From Ga0077527 sp032128415 (lineage in GTDB: Bacteria > Pseudomonadota > Gammaproteobacteria > Burkholderiales > SG8-41), in NCBI GenBank assembly GCA_032128415.1, contig JAQBGW010000110.1, positions 1-8,862 on the forward strand: a stretch of DNA of 8,862 bases, given 5' to 3'. This document shows, in pieces, positions 1 to 5,871 of this stretch. The number at the start of each line of letters is the position of its first letter. The stretch's first letter is position 1. The notes below the pieces were generated by a model. The model did not search any database. It was not told where the DNA came from and saw only the letters and a program-made list of their open reading frames with translations. The position numbers and the translations under genes are program-made.

Positions 1-529
1 GGCACTGGTAGGGATGGGCAAAGATGAAGCAGCCGAGTTGTTCGATGGTCTTCAGCACTTTTCGGAATTTCTTGTCCGCGAGCGGCATGCCTTCGATTGA
101 GGTCGCCAACTCCACCGCCTTGAACTTGTGTTCCTTGACCACGCGCTCGAGCTCGGCAATGGCTGCATCCGGATCCTGCATCGGCAGGTGCGCCATACCG
201 CGCAGCCGCGACGGGTGTTTGGCCACCATCTGCGCAATGCCGTCGTTGGCGAGTTTCGCTGCGGCAAGGCCGGCGTCCGGCGACAGCCAGTAAAAATAAA
301 TCGGCGGACCGACCGAGATCACTGACACGTCGAGCTTGTTCTGGTCCATCCAGGCCACCTTGACGTCGACGTCGTAGAACTCGGGGCTCAGTACGGCCAG
401 ACGGCCGTGCACGTCGAAATAGCGCTTGCCGTCCTTCTCGGTAATGCTGGTTTCAAAACGCTTGGGATCTTTTTCCATCGCCGCAATGATGGTGGGCGGG
501 ATAACGTGGCTGTGCAGGTCGTAGCGCAT
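1..529 (-). CDS. Amidohydrolase family 2 (ACMSD-like) protein, 3' end cut by window edge
   Basis: This is the N-terminal 176 residues of a metal-dependent amidohydrolase of the ACMSD-like branch, which contains decarboxylases and hydrolases of carboxylated ring or chain intermediates. The protein opens with MRYDLHSHVIPP. His6 and His8 form the HxH metal-binding pair, and His172 in the segment FAHPYQ sits where ACMSD-type enzymes place their third metal histidine, with almost the same spacing. The middle (about residues 75-150) reads as the expected barrel: a VISVGPP strand, an AKLANDGIAQ helix and the RGMAHLPMQDPDAAI segment. The later Asp ligand would lie beyond the window. The start is the ATG at 529-527, where the HxH motif falls at the usual position; the Shine-Dalgarno is weak. 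The gene begins 36 bp after the MmgE/PrpD stop, so the two are probably co-transcribed. The substrate cannot be named. The family call is firm; whether it is a decarboxylase or a hydrolase is open. Confidence 0.85.
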   Translation of the reverse strand, partial: MRYDLHSHVIPPTIIAAMEKDPKRFETSITEKDGKRYFDVHGRLAVLSPEFYDVDVKVAWMDQNKLDVSVISVGPPIYFYWLSPDAGLAAAKLANDGIAQMVAKHPSRLRGMAHLPMQDPDAAIAELERVVKEHKFKAVELATSIEGMPLADKKFRKVLKTIEQLGCFIFAHPYQC

Positions 530-565
530 GGTGTGTTCAGTTCCGGTAGGTTGAAAAAAACGTGG

Positions 566-1939
566 CTATTTTACTGTGAGCAGCGGGCGCAACGCGCGTA
601 CATCCTTGACGCGCCCGATGTTCCAGACCGTATCGATCAGGCGTGCGGTGCGCCGCGGCCCGATAATCGGCAGCAGCAGATCACGGCTCTTGGCGGCCAC
701 CTCAGCACGCGGCATCGGGTTCGCCGCGGTGCCGCGCACGGCTTTTGTATGATGACGCAGCCGCCGGCCGTCGCGGGTAACGATCTCGACGATGGACTGT
801 GTGGTCTTCGCCCGCCCCAGCGTGGCACTGCCGGCGAGCGTGATGCGTTGTTTCAGTGCAGTTACCTGCGGATCGCGCACCCGCTTTGCGTCATGAGCTG
901 AAGCGAAAGTGATGTCGCCATCGAGCAGCATCACCGCCGTCAGGTGCTGGATATTGATGCTGGCCATGGTGCGCTGATTGACGGTGCGCGCGCCCTGGTC
1001 ATCGATGGTGATGGTCACGCGTTCGACGTCTCGCGCAGTGATACGGTGTTTTTCGATGATGTTCAGTACCGCGTCGATCGGTGCCTGGATCGGATAACCG
1101 ATGGCCCAGCGCTTGATCGAGGTATTCATGATTTCGAATTCACGGCCCAGACCGCGCACCAGGTGTTGCGGGTTGGCGGTCAGGCCATAGGCATGAAAAA
1201 AACTGCGATCACCGAAGAATATATCTTCGACGCCGGTAAAACGCATGGACGCCATCAACGCGGCAGTGACACCATTGCGCGCCGGCATGCCGCCGAAATC
1301 AAAAGCCTTCTCGATATGCTCGATATCGCGCGCCCAGCACGACAGGCCGGATGCCTGCTGCGCGGCGTACGACAAGGCGTAGCGCGACTGGTCGACATTT
1401 AATTTCAGTATGGCGGCCGACGCTGCTGCCGCACCGAAAATATTGCCAAAACTGTGCGTAGAGTGACCGCGGCTGCGGAAACGTTCAATACCCAGCGCCT
1501 GCGACATGCGCGCGCACACGTCATAGCCCAGCACCATGGCACGCAGCAGCGCCGTACCGCCTGCCCGCTCCCGTTCAGCCAGCGCCAGTGCTGCGGGCAC
1601 GATGCCGCAGCCGGGATGCACCAGTGCCAGGTAATAGGTGTCGTCGGTTTCGTCGGCATGGCCATGCATGCCGTTGGCCAATGCCGCATTGATGGCCGAG
1701 GTGACGAGGGATGTCCCGATGACGGTTGCCTCGGCTACGCCGCCCTGCGTCGCCGCGAATGCTATCGCGCGGCGTCCCGGCAACAACCGCGAGCCGGAGA
1801 GCATTGCCGCCAGCGTATCGAGCAGATGATGTTTGGCGCGCTCGGTGACCGCCGCCGGCAACGCCCGGCGTGGGGCGGCGGCAATGTACTGCGCCAGCGT
1901 GTTCGTCAGCGGTGAGATTTTTGCAGGGGTCTTTTGCAT
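566..1939 (-). CDS. MmgE/PrpD family protein
   Basis: A 457-aa protein of the MmgE/PrpD family, which includes 2-methylcitrate dehydratase and cis-aconitate decarboxylase. Length is normal for the family. Visible hallmarks are the active-site region ANGMHGHADETDD (residues 88-100) followed by HPGCG (108-112), RGHSTHSFG (157-165), KAFDFGGMPARNG (211-223) and the KRWAIGYPIQAPIDA segment (276-290). The N-terminal part (to about 265) is the all-helical domain and the rest is the smaller alpha/beta domain. The chosen ATG at 1939 gives a typical N-terminus (PLTNTLAQYI), but no strong Shine-Dalgarno precedes it. An inverted repeat ends only about 19 bp upstream, so this gene may be controlled by read-through from the Bug gene. 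Paralogues with other substrates are common beside Bug receptors, so PrpD itself should not be assumed. A dehydratase or decarboxylase acting on a di- or tricarboxylic acid is the likely role (inference). Confidence 0.9.
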   Translation of the reverse strand: MQKTPAKISPLTNTLAQYIAAAPRRALPAAVTERAKHHLLDTLAAMLSGSRLLPGRRAIAFAATQGGVAEATVIGTSLVTSAINAALANGMHGHADETDDTYYLALVHPGCGIVPAALALAERERAGGTALLRAMVLGYDVCARMSQALGIERFRSRGHSTHSFGNIFGAAAASAAILKLNVDQSRYALSYAAQQASGLSCWARDIEHIEKAFDFGGMPARNGVTAALMASMRFTGVEDIFFGDRSFFHAYGLTANPQHLVRGLGREFEIMNTSIKRWAIGYPIQAPIDAVLNIIEKHRITARDVERVTITIDDQGARTVNQRTMASINIQHLTAVMLLDGDITFASAHDAKRVRDPQVTALKQRITLAGSATLGRAKTTQSIVEIVTRDGRRLRHHTKAVRGTAANPMPRAEVAAKSRDLLLPIIGPRRTARLIDTVWNIGRVKDVRALRPLLTVK

Positions 1940-1958
1940 TGCCGGCGGCTCATCAACC

Positions 1959-2012
1959 CCGTTCGCCCTGAGCCTGTCGAAGGGCGGGCTTCGACAGGCT
2001 CAGCCCGAACGG
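1959..2012. repeat. REP-like dispersed inverted repeat in intergenic region
   Basis: Two 24-bp arms (1959-1982 and 1989-2012) are inverted copies matching at 22 of 24 positions, with a 6-bp GGCGGG spacer. The core of each arm is GAGCCTGTCGAAG or its complement. This core is, from memory, a widespread intergenic repeat of proteobacterial genomes. Its false translation contains the tell-tale string ALSLSKG, which occurs here on both strands. In the minus-strand transcript it would fold into a very stable hairpin between the Bug receptor stop (2095) and the MmgE/PrpD start (1939). There is no following U-tract, so it is not a canonical intrinsic terminator. It could stabilise the upstream mRNA end or reduce read-through (inference). 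Confidence 0.85.
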
Positions 2013-2094
2013 CATTATTTCCATTCTGAAAATATCAACATACACCATCAGTTCGGATTGATGCCGGCTCCTGGCCATCGCTGCGCGACCTTGA

Positions 2095-3066
2095 TCAGTT
2101 ACGGGCCTGGATGCCGGCTGCTTTGATGACCTTGGCCCATTTGTCCGTTTCGGCACGGATATAGGCGGCAAATTCAGCCGAGCTGCTGCCCACCGGTTCC
2201 GCGCCATCGTTCATCAGCCGTTTGCGCACGTCCGGATTCTGCACGGCACGCACTACGCCGGCATGCAACTTGGTGATGATATCGGCAGGGGTGCCGGCGG
2301 GTGCCAGCACGCCGTACCATTGCACGGCTTGATAGCCGGGCACACCGGCCTCGGCGATGGTCGGGATGTCATCCGCGCCCGGCGCGCGTTTCGCGCCGGT
2401 GACTCCCAGTGCGCGCAATCGCCCGGAGCGGATGTGCGGTTTCGCCGAGAGCATGTTCGGCATCATCACCGGCACATGACCCGCTATCAGATCGATCACG
2501 CCGGGGCCGGTACCTTTGTACGGTACATGCAGCATCTTGAGTTTTGTCAGCACCAGAAACAGCTCTACGGACAGATGCGGGCTGGTGCCCAGGCCCGCCG
2601 ACGCGAAGTTGAGTTCTCCCGGACGCGCTTTCGCAAACGCGATGAACGACTTCAGGTTGAGCGGCGGCAGCGAGGGATGAATTACCAGCACGTTCGACAG
2701 TGCCACTGCCTGCGAAATCGGCGCGAAATCCCGCAACGCGTCGTACGGTACTTTTTTGTACATCGCCGGATTGATCGCCAGCGTGCTGATGCCCATCAAC
2801 AGGGTGTAGCCATCGGGGGCAGCGCGCGCGACCGCTTCACCACCGATCATGGTACCCGCGCCCGGGCGGTTTTCGACGATGACCTGTTGACCGAGGAACT
2901 GGGTCAGTTGCGGCGCAATGATGCGCGCCGAAATGTCGGTGCCGCCACCGGGTGACGACGGCACGATCAGACGCACGGTACGGGTCGGGTAACTGGATTG
3001 CGCATGCGCCAGCAGCGACACGCTGGCCAGCATAACGAATACACATAACCTATTGATTTTATTCAT
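2095..3066 (-). CDS. Bug/TctC-family periplasmic tripartite tricarboxylate receptor (receptor 1)
   Basis: A 323-aa periplasmic solute-binding receptor of the Bug (TctC) family, which captures small carboxylated compounds, classically for tripartite tricarboxylate transporters. Residues 1-22 are a Sec signal peptide: positively charged MNKINR, a hydrophobic core, then the cleavage box AHA before QSS. Family signatures follow in order: RLIVPSSPGGGTDISAR (about 32-48), the VENRPGAGTMIGGE loop, PYDALRDFAPIS, the mid-protein HVPYKGTGPGVIDLIAGHV segment, GRLRALGVT and a C-terminal KWAKVIKAAGI helix. Length is typical. The ATG at 3066 has an AGGAG Shine-Dalgarno at 3081-3077, ten bases upstream, and that site overlaps the TAG stop of the lactonase gene, implying translational coupling. 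No membrane subunits lie nearby, as is usual for orphan Bug receptors. The ligand is unknown. Confidence 0.95.
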   Translation of the reverse strand: MNKINRLCVFVMLASVSLLAHAQSSYPTRTVRLIVPSSPGGGTDISARIIAPQLTQFLGQQVIVENRPGAGTMIGGEAVARAAPDGYTLLMGISTLAINPAMYKKVPYDALRDFAPISQAVALSNVLVIHPSLPPLNLKSFIAFAKARPGELNFASAGLGTSPHLSVELFLVLTKLKMLHVPYKGTGPGVIDLIAGHVPVMMPNMLSAKPHIRSGRLRALGVTGAKRAPGADDIPTIAEAGVPGYQAVQWYGVLAPAGTPADIITKLHAGVVRAVQNPDVRKRLMNDGAEPVGSSSAEFAAYIRAETDKWAKVIKAAGIQARN

Positions 3067-3076
3067 TTATTTTATA

Positions 3077-3082
3077 CTCCTA
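3077..3082 (-). promoter_or_regulatory. Ribosome binding site overlapping upstream stop codon
   Basis: On the minus strand the sequence CTAGGAG holds both the TAG stop of the SMP-30-like gene (3082-3080) and the AGGAG Shine-Dalgarno (3081-3077) of Bug receptor 1, whose ATG follows after ten A/T-rich bases. Ribosomes ending the lactonase would be positioned to re-initiate, so the two proteins are probably made together. Confidence 0.7.
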
Positions 3083-4000
3083 GAGGTGGGAATACAGTAC
3101 CTTGCCGGCCACCGGCATGGCTGCGGTCAATATTTCTCCGCGATACGAATCGAGCACGTACAGCGTTTTGCGATCTGCGCCGCCATACGCCATGTTGGTC
3201 ATGCGATTTCCTTTGTTGCGGCTTTGCACGCGCGCCAGCGGCTCGCCCAACGGACTGAACAACCAGACTATGCCGGGCCGCGCATGCGCCGCCGACAGAT
3301 TACCGGCTTCATCCATCGCCAGCCCATCGGGACCGTGGATGCCCGGCAGCAATGCGAATACACCCGCCTTGGAAATGCCGCCGCCTTTGAGCGGGCAGTG
3401 CCACATGCAGTTGGCGCGCGTCATCGCCACATAGAGCACTTTGTCTTCGGGGTCGAGCACGATGCCGTTGGGACTCGGCCCGTTGTTGATCAGGCAATCG
3501 AGCCGCCCGTCGGTGCTGTAGCGATAGACGCGCCCGGTCGGATCATGAATGCCGGTCTGTCCCTGATCGGTGAAATACAAATCGCCGTTGCGCGCGAAAG
3601 TCAGGTCGTTGACACCTTTGAAACCCTCGGACTGGTTGTGCGTGAGGAAATCTTCGACGCGCCCCGATTTCGGATCCAGTCGCAGTACGCCGCGCCGGTA
3701 ATCGGTAATGTAAATCGAGCCATCGCGGTGTATGGCAATGCCGTTGGGCCAGCCGTCGTATTCAGCGGCGACATCAAACTCACCCTGGGGCGACATGCGC
3801 AGAATGCGGCCGTACGGAATATCAACCATGTAGAGATTGCCGTCACGGTCGAAGGCCGGGCCTTCGAGAAAACAATCGAGTTTCGCACCGGGATGATTGG
3901 CGGCGATCCAGCTCGAGGCAGCACCGCCCTTGCGCAGCCGGTCCGGCACCGCGGCAAATACATCGGCTTCAATCAGGCGTGGCGGTTCAAAAAATGACAT
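3080..4000 (-). CDS. SMP-30/gluconolactonase/LRE family protein
   Basis: A 306-aa six-bladed beta-propeller of the SMP-30/gluconolactonase family, metal-dependent lactonases that hydrolyse sugar or other lactones. The expected metal ligands are present: Glu46 in FLEGPAFDRDGNLY, Asn178 in GPSPNGIVLD and Asp225 in GPDGLAMD. Further conserved spots are Asn86 in WPNGIAI and Asn131-Asp132 in GVNDLTF. Repeated DGNLY/DGSIY/NGDLYFTD turns mark the blades. There is no signal peptide, so it is cytoplasmic. I chose the ATG at 4000 because a GGAG Shine-Dalgarno at 4012-4009 lies eight bases upstream. The GTG three codons earlier would overlap that site. It sits between two Bug receptor genes and its stop codon overlaps the ribosome site of receptor 1, so it probably acts on a lactone derived from the transported compound (inference). 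A related gene begins at 8750 on the other strand. Confidence 0.92.
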   Translation of the reverse strand: MSFFEPPRLIEADVFAAVPDRLRKGGAASSWIAANHPGAKLDCFLEGPAFDRDGNLYMVDIPYGRILRMSPQGEFDVAAEYDGWPNGIAIHRDGSIYITDYRRGVLRLDPKSGRVEDFLTHNQSEGFKGVNDLTFARNGDLYFTDQGQTGIHDPTGRVYRYSTDGRLDCLINNGPSPNGIVLDPEDKVLYVAMTRANCMWHCPLKGGGISKAGVFALLPGIHGPDGLAMDEAGNLSAAHARPGIVWLFSPLGEPLARVQSRNKGNRMTNMAYGGADRKTLYVLDSYRGEILTAAMPVAGKVLYSHL

Positions 4001-4008
4001 GCGGATCA

Positions 4009-4012
4009 CTCC
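4009..4012 (-). promoter_or_regulatory. Shine-Dalgarno deciding the SMP-30 start
   Basis: GGAG on the minus strand, eight bases before the ATG at 4000. Its last base is the first base of the competing GTG at 4009, which argues against that GTG as the start. Confidence 0.6.
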
Positions 4013-4018
4013 AGCGGG

Positions 4019-4084
4019 TTATGACGCAAGTTCAGCGGGCACGATATGCGCAGACTTGATGATGCCGGCGTAGAGCCCGATTCG
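4019..4084 (-). pseudogene. Probable 3' remnant of a third Bug receptor gene
   Basis: In the gap between Bug receptor 2 and the lactonase, minus-strand codons from 4084 down to a TAA at 4021-4019 read RIGLYAGIIKSAHIVPAELAS. The core YAGIIKSAHI resembles the last helix of Bug proteins, as seen in this same window: WAKVIKAAGI at the end of receptor 1 and YAKLLQAVGM at the end of receptor 2. It is in a different frame from receptor 2, whose TAG lies just upstream, and has no start of its own. The simplest reading is a leftover from deletion or recombination between tandem Bug paralogues. The match is short, so chance is possible. Confidence 0.4.
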
Positions 4085-4091
4085 AACGCTG

Positions 4092-5060
4092 CTACCGTTT
4101 GACGCTGCCCGCCATACCCACCGCTTGGAGCAGCTTCGCGTATTTCACGGTATCGGACTTGATCAAGGCCGCGAACTGTTCCGGTGTGCCGCCGACCACT
4201 TCGGCGCCGCGCGTTGTCATCCGGTCGGCAACCTCCCGCACGCGCAGCAGTTCATTGATCTCGCGGTTCAGACGCTGCACGATTGCCGCGGGTGTGCCGC
4301 GCGGTACCAGCACGCCGTGCCAGATACTGGCATCGAAACCCGGCAACGTTTCACCGACCGCCTCGACGTCCGGCAAACCACTGACCCGCTTCGGCGTCAG
4401 CAGTGCCAGCGCGCGGACCCGTCCTGCCTTCATGTGCGGCACTGCCGAAATCATCGGGCCGGCCATCATGTCCACCTGCCCGGCAATCGTCGCAGTCAGC
4501 GCCGGGCCGCCGCCCTTGTACGGCACATGCACCATGCGAATGCCGGTTGCCACGTTGAACATCGCCACCGCGAGGTGCCCCGCGCTGCCGTTTCCGGAAG
4601 ACCCGAAGTTGAGTTGCCCCGGATGCGACTTGGCAAAGGCAATCAGTCCAGCGACACTTTTCGCCGGCATCTTGTTGGCCGCCACCAGCATCAAAGCGAT
4701 GGTGTTGAGCTGAATGACCGGCGTGAAATCGCGCACCGGGTCATAGGGCAGATTGCGGTACAGCGTCTGATTGACGGATACACTGGCCGGCAAACAGAAC
4801 ACCAGGGTGTAGCCGTCCGCCGGCGCATTGGCGCCGAGATCGGTGCCGATGATGGCGTTGGCACCACCCCGGTTATCAACGACGATCTGCTGCTTCAGCC
4901 GCTCGCCCAGCGGCTGCGCAATCAGTCGTGCCACGGTATCGGTGCCGCCGCCAGGCGGAAATGGCACGATGAATCGAATCGGCCGGTTCGGATAATCCTG
5001 GGCCAGTACCGGCAGCGCCAGCATGGTCATGAAAATAATGAGAAAAAATCTTGGCAGCAT
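4092..5060 (-). CDS. Bug/TctC-family periplasmic tripartite tricarboxylate receptor (receptor 2)
   Basis: A 322-aa Bug-family periplasmic receptor, clearly distinct in sequence from receptor 1. The N-terminus MLPRFFLIIFMTMLALPVLA is a Sec signal peptide, with probable cleavage after Ala20 before QDYPNRP. Signatures: IRFIVPFPPGGGTDTVAR (about 28-45), the VDNRGGANAIIGTD loop, YDPVRDFTPV, LNFGSSGNGSAGHLA, HVPYKGGGPALTATIAGQVDMM, GRVRALALLTPKR and the closing KYAKLLQAVGM helix. The start at 5060 is well supported by a strong AGGAGG Shine-Dalgarno (5072-5067). It is the first gene after the terminator of the selenoprotein unit and has a 250-bp upstream region, so it probably has its own promoter and leads the operon running through the lactonase and receptor 1. 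The ligand is unknown; most family members bind small organic acids. No TctA/TctB membrane subunits are visible. Confidence 0.95.
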   Translation of the reverse strand: MLPRFFLIIFMTMLALPVLAQDYPNRPIRFIVPFPPGGGTDTVARLIAQPLGERLKQQIVVDNRGGANAIIGTDLGANAPADGYTLVFCLPASVSVNQTLYRNLPYDPVRDFTPVIQLNTIALMLVAANKMPAKSVAGLIAFAKSHPGQLNFGSSGNGSAGHLAVAMFNVATGIRMVHVPYKGGGPALTATIAGQVDMMAGPMISAVPHMKAGRVRALALLTPKRVSGLPDVEAVGETLPGFDASIWHGVLVPRGTPAAIVQRLNREINELLRVREVADRMTTRGAEVVGGTPEQFAALIKSDTVKYAKLLQAVGMAGSVKR

Positions 5061-5117
5061 GACGCTCCTCCTGCGATCGATCAGATGAATCCGCTTTCGC
5101 GGCCGGCTGGTTTTCGC

Positions 5118-5147
5118 GGCGCTCTGTCGCCATCGCGACAGCGCGCC
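5118..5147. repeat. Intergenic hairpin upstream of Bug receptor 2
   Basis: GGCGCTCTGTCGC (5118-5130) and GCGACAGCGCGCC (5135-5147) pair at 12 of 13 positions around a CATC loop. In the minus-strand transcript no U-tract follows, so it is not a standard terminator. It falls 58 bp before the receptor start and may be a 5'-UTR structure or a simple palindrome. Function is not shown by the sequence. Confidence 0.5.
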
Positions 5148-5189
5148 GACACCACCATGTTATGGACACCACTGCAGAAAATGTGCTGC

Positions 5190-5201
5190 GGAAATATTTC
5201 C
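5190..5201. promoter_or_regulatory. 12-bp perfect palindrome, possible operator
   Basis: GGAAATATTTCC is a perfect 12-bp palindrome in the A/T-richer part of the intergenic region ahead of Bug receptor 2. It could be a regulator or nucleoid-protein site. I found no convincing -35/-10 pair around it, so the assignment is tentative. Confidence 0.25.
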
Positions 5202-5280
5202 ACGACAGCCAATGCAGTCTAGCCAAGCCTCAACCCGGATACAAGCCAGGCGCGGCGTCGTGCTACAGCATGTGGAATAA

Positions 5281-5316
5281 AGAAAAAAGAAAAAGCGCGC
5301 CGCGCCTGTTTCAGGC
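5281..5316 (-). terminator. Probable intrinsic terminator of the ligase-UGSC operon
   Basis: Read on the minus strand, the end of the selenoprotein gene forms GCCTG-AAA-CAGGC (5316-5304, overlapping the stop codon). A GC-only GCGC-GGC-GCGC stem (5305-5295) follows, partly overlapping it, and then a U-rich run UUUUUCUUUUUUCU (5294-5281). The two short stems are alternatives or partly stacked. The GC-rich structure followed directly by the long U-tract is what an intrinsic terminator needs, and it separates the selenoprotein unit from the Bug receptor operon. Confidence 0.65.
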
Positions 5317-5853
5317 AGCCGCCTTGCCGCTCAGCCAGACTCTTTCAATTTGCGGTACTGCGCTGGCAACGCGCTCGGCGATTTCGGCTGCGGTCAGCGA
5401 ACTCAGCGGGTGCTGGATCACCACGGCATCCAGTCCGGTCATGCCCAGTGCATCGCGCTGGGTCACCGCCTCCAGCGTGAATTCACTGGTAATGATCACT
5501 GCCGTCGGCAGTCCCTTGGCTTCCAGGGTCACGGCGTCGTGCATACAGCACGACGTGCAGGACCCTCAGTCGCCGATGGCAGTCAGCGCAATGTCATGGT
5601 TGGCGACGATCTCGGCAATCTGCTCCGGTGTCGCGTTCGAGGAAAAGCTGTCCTTGGTGAAATAATTCACCGCCGCGAATTTGTGTTTGTTTTGCAATTC
5701 GTCGCGCACGCCACGCAGCATCTTGTTGCAGTTCCACTTCGAATTGTCGAGGATCGCCAGCCGCAGGCCGTCGATTTTCCTGATGCGGGGCGCCAGGCCC
5801 ATGGCCTGCGCCTCGACGATGCCGCGGGGGTCATATACCAGTTGTGTTTGCAT
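5311..5853 (-). CDS. UGSC-family selenoprotein with in-frame TGA (Sec96)
   Basis: A 180-aa selenoprotein candidate. The minus-strand frame is open from the start to the TGA at 5311-5313 except for one TGA at 5568-5566. Across it the protein reads TAIGD-U-GSCTSCCMHDAV, giving Sec96 and Cys99 in the U-G-S-C motif that names the UGSC (seleno)protein family, with Cys102 and Cys103 close by. Both halves fit one small alpha/beta domain: LRLAILDNSKWNCNK (30-44), HDIALTAIGD (86-95), GLPTAVIITSEF (114-125), DAVVIQHPLSSLT (142-154). A SECIS-like hairpin follows the TGA immediately. The start is the ATG at 5853, with GGAG six bases upstream (5863-5860), rather than the ATGs at 5859 or 5865. It begins 18 bp after the stop of the conserved partner gene. 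The Ux2C arrangement suggests a thiol/selenol redox or catalytic centre (inference); the family has no established reaction that I know of. Ordinary gene calling would give two fragments, 5566-5865 and 5311-5544. A nonsense mutation is the alternative, but motif and hairpin argue strongly against it. Confidence 0.88.
5526..5565 (-). promoter_or_regulatory. Bacterial SECIS-like hairpin directly after the in-frame TGA
   Basis: In the mRNA, an outer stem GGGUC/GACCC (5 bp; 5565-5561 with 5530-5526), an asymmetric internal loop (CUGCA opposite CCGU), and an inner perfect 8-bp stem CGUCGUGC/GCACGACG (5555-5548 with 5542-5535) close a five-base loop UGUAU (5547-5543). The apical loop begins 18 bases after the UGA, and G is its second base. 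This fits the generally accepted bacterial SECIS description: a small apical loop 16-37 bases from the UGA with a G among its first two bases. It would recruit SelB carrying selenocysteyl-tRNA at the ribosome. The structure lies inside the coding sequence, as in other bacterial selenoprotein mRNAs. Confidence 0.8.
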
Positions 5854-5859
5854 GTTCAT

Positions 5860-5863
5860 CTCC
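5860..5863 (-). promoter_or_regulatory. Shine-Dalgarno of the UGSC selenoprotein
   Basis: GGAG on the minus strand, six bases before the ATG at 5853. It overlaps the first of three closely spaced in-frame ATGs (5865, 5859, 5853), so only the third has proper spacing. Confidence 0.6.
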
Positions 5864-5871
5864 ATAATTCA

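Noticed and set aside
1953..2207. Small minus-strand open frame of 84 codons spanning the inverted repeat
   Set aside because: Its C-terminal part is the known false translation of the dispersed repeat and its N-terminal part overlaps the end of Bug receptor 1 in another frame.
3053..3997. Plus-strand open frame of 314 codons opposite the SMP-30 gene
   Set aside because: It is an antisense shadow without a family signature; the minus strand encodes the metal ligands and propeller repeats.
4001..4009. GTG at 4009 as start of the SMP-30 protein
   Set aside because: It overlaps the GGAG that is correctly spaced for the ATG at 4000, and the MSFF start matches the related gene at 8750.
5118..5147. 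Hairpin as intrinsic terminator of the selenoprotein operon
   Set aside because: No U-tract follows it on the minus strand, while a better structure with a U-rich run lies directly at the selenoprotein stop (5281-5316).
4125..5222. Plus-strand open frame of 365 codons opposite Bug receptor 2
   Set aside because: Composition is rich in Arg, His and Gln with no domain signature. The minus-strand receptor has a signal peptide, strong Shine-Dalgarno and family motifs.
5566..5568. In-frame TGA as a simple nonsense mutation or gene boundary
   Set aside because: The frame continues with family-like sequence, the TGA falls exactly at the U of U-G-S-C, and a SECIS-like hairpin follows. A decayed gene or two separate genes would not be expected to show all three.
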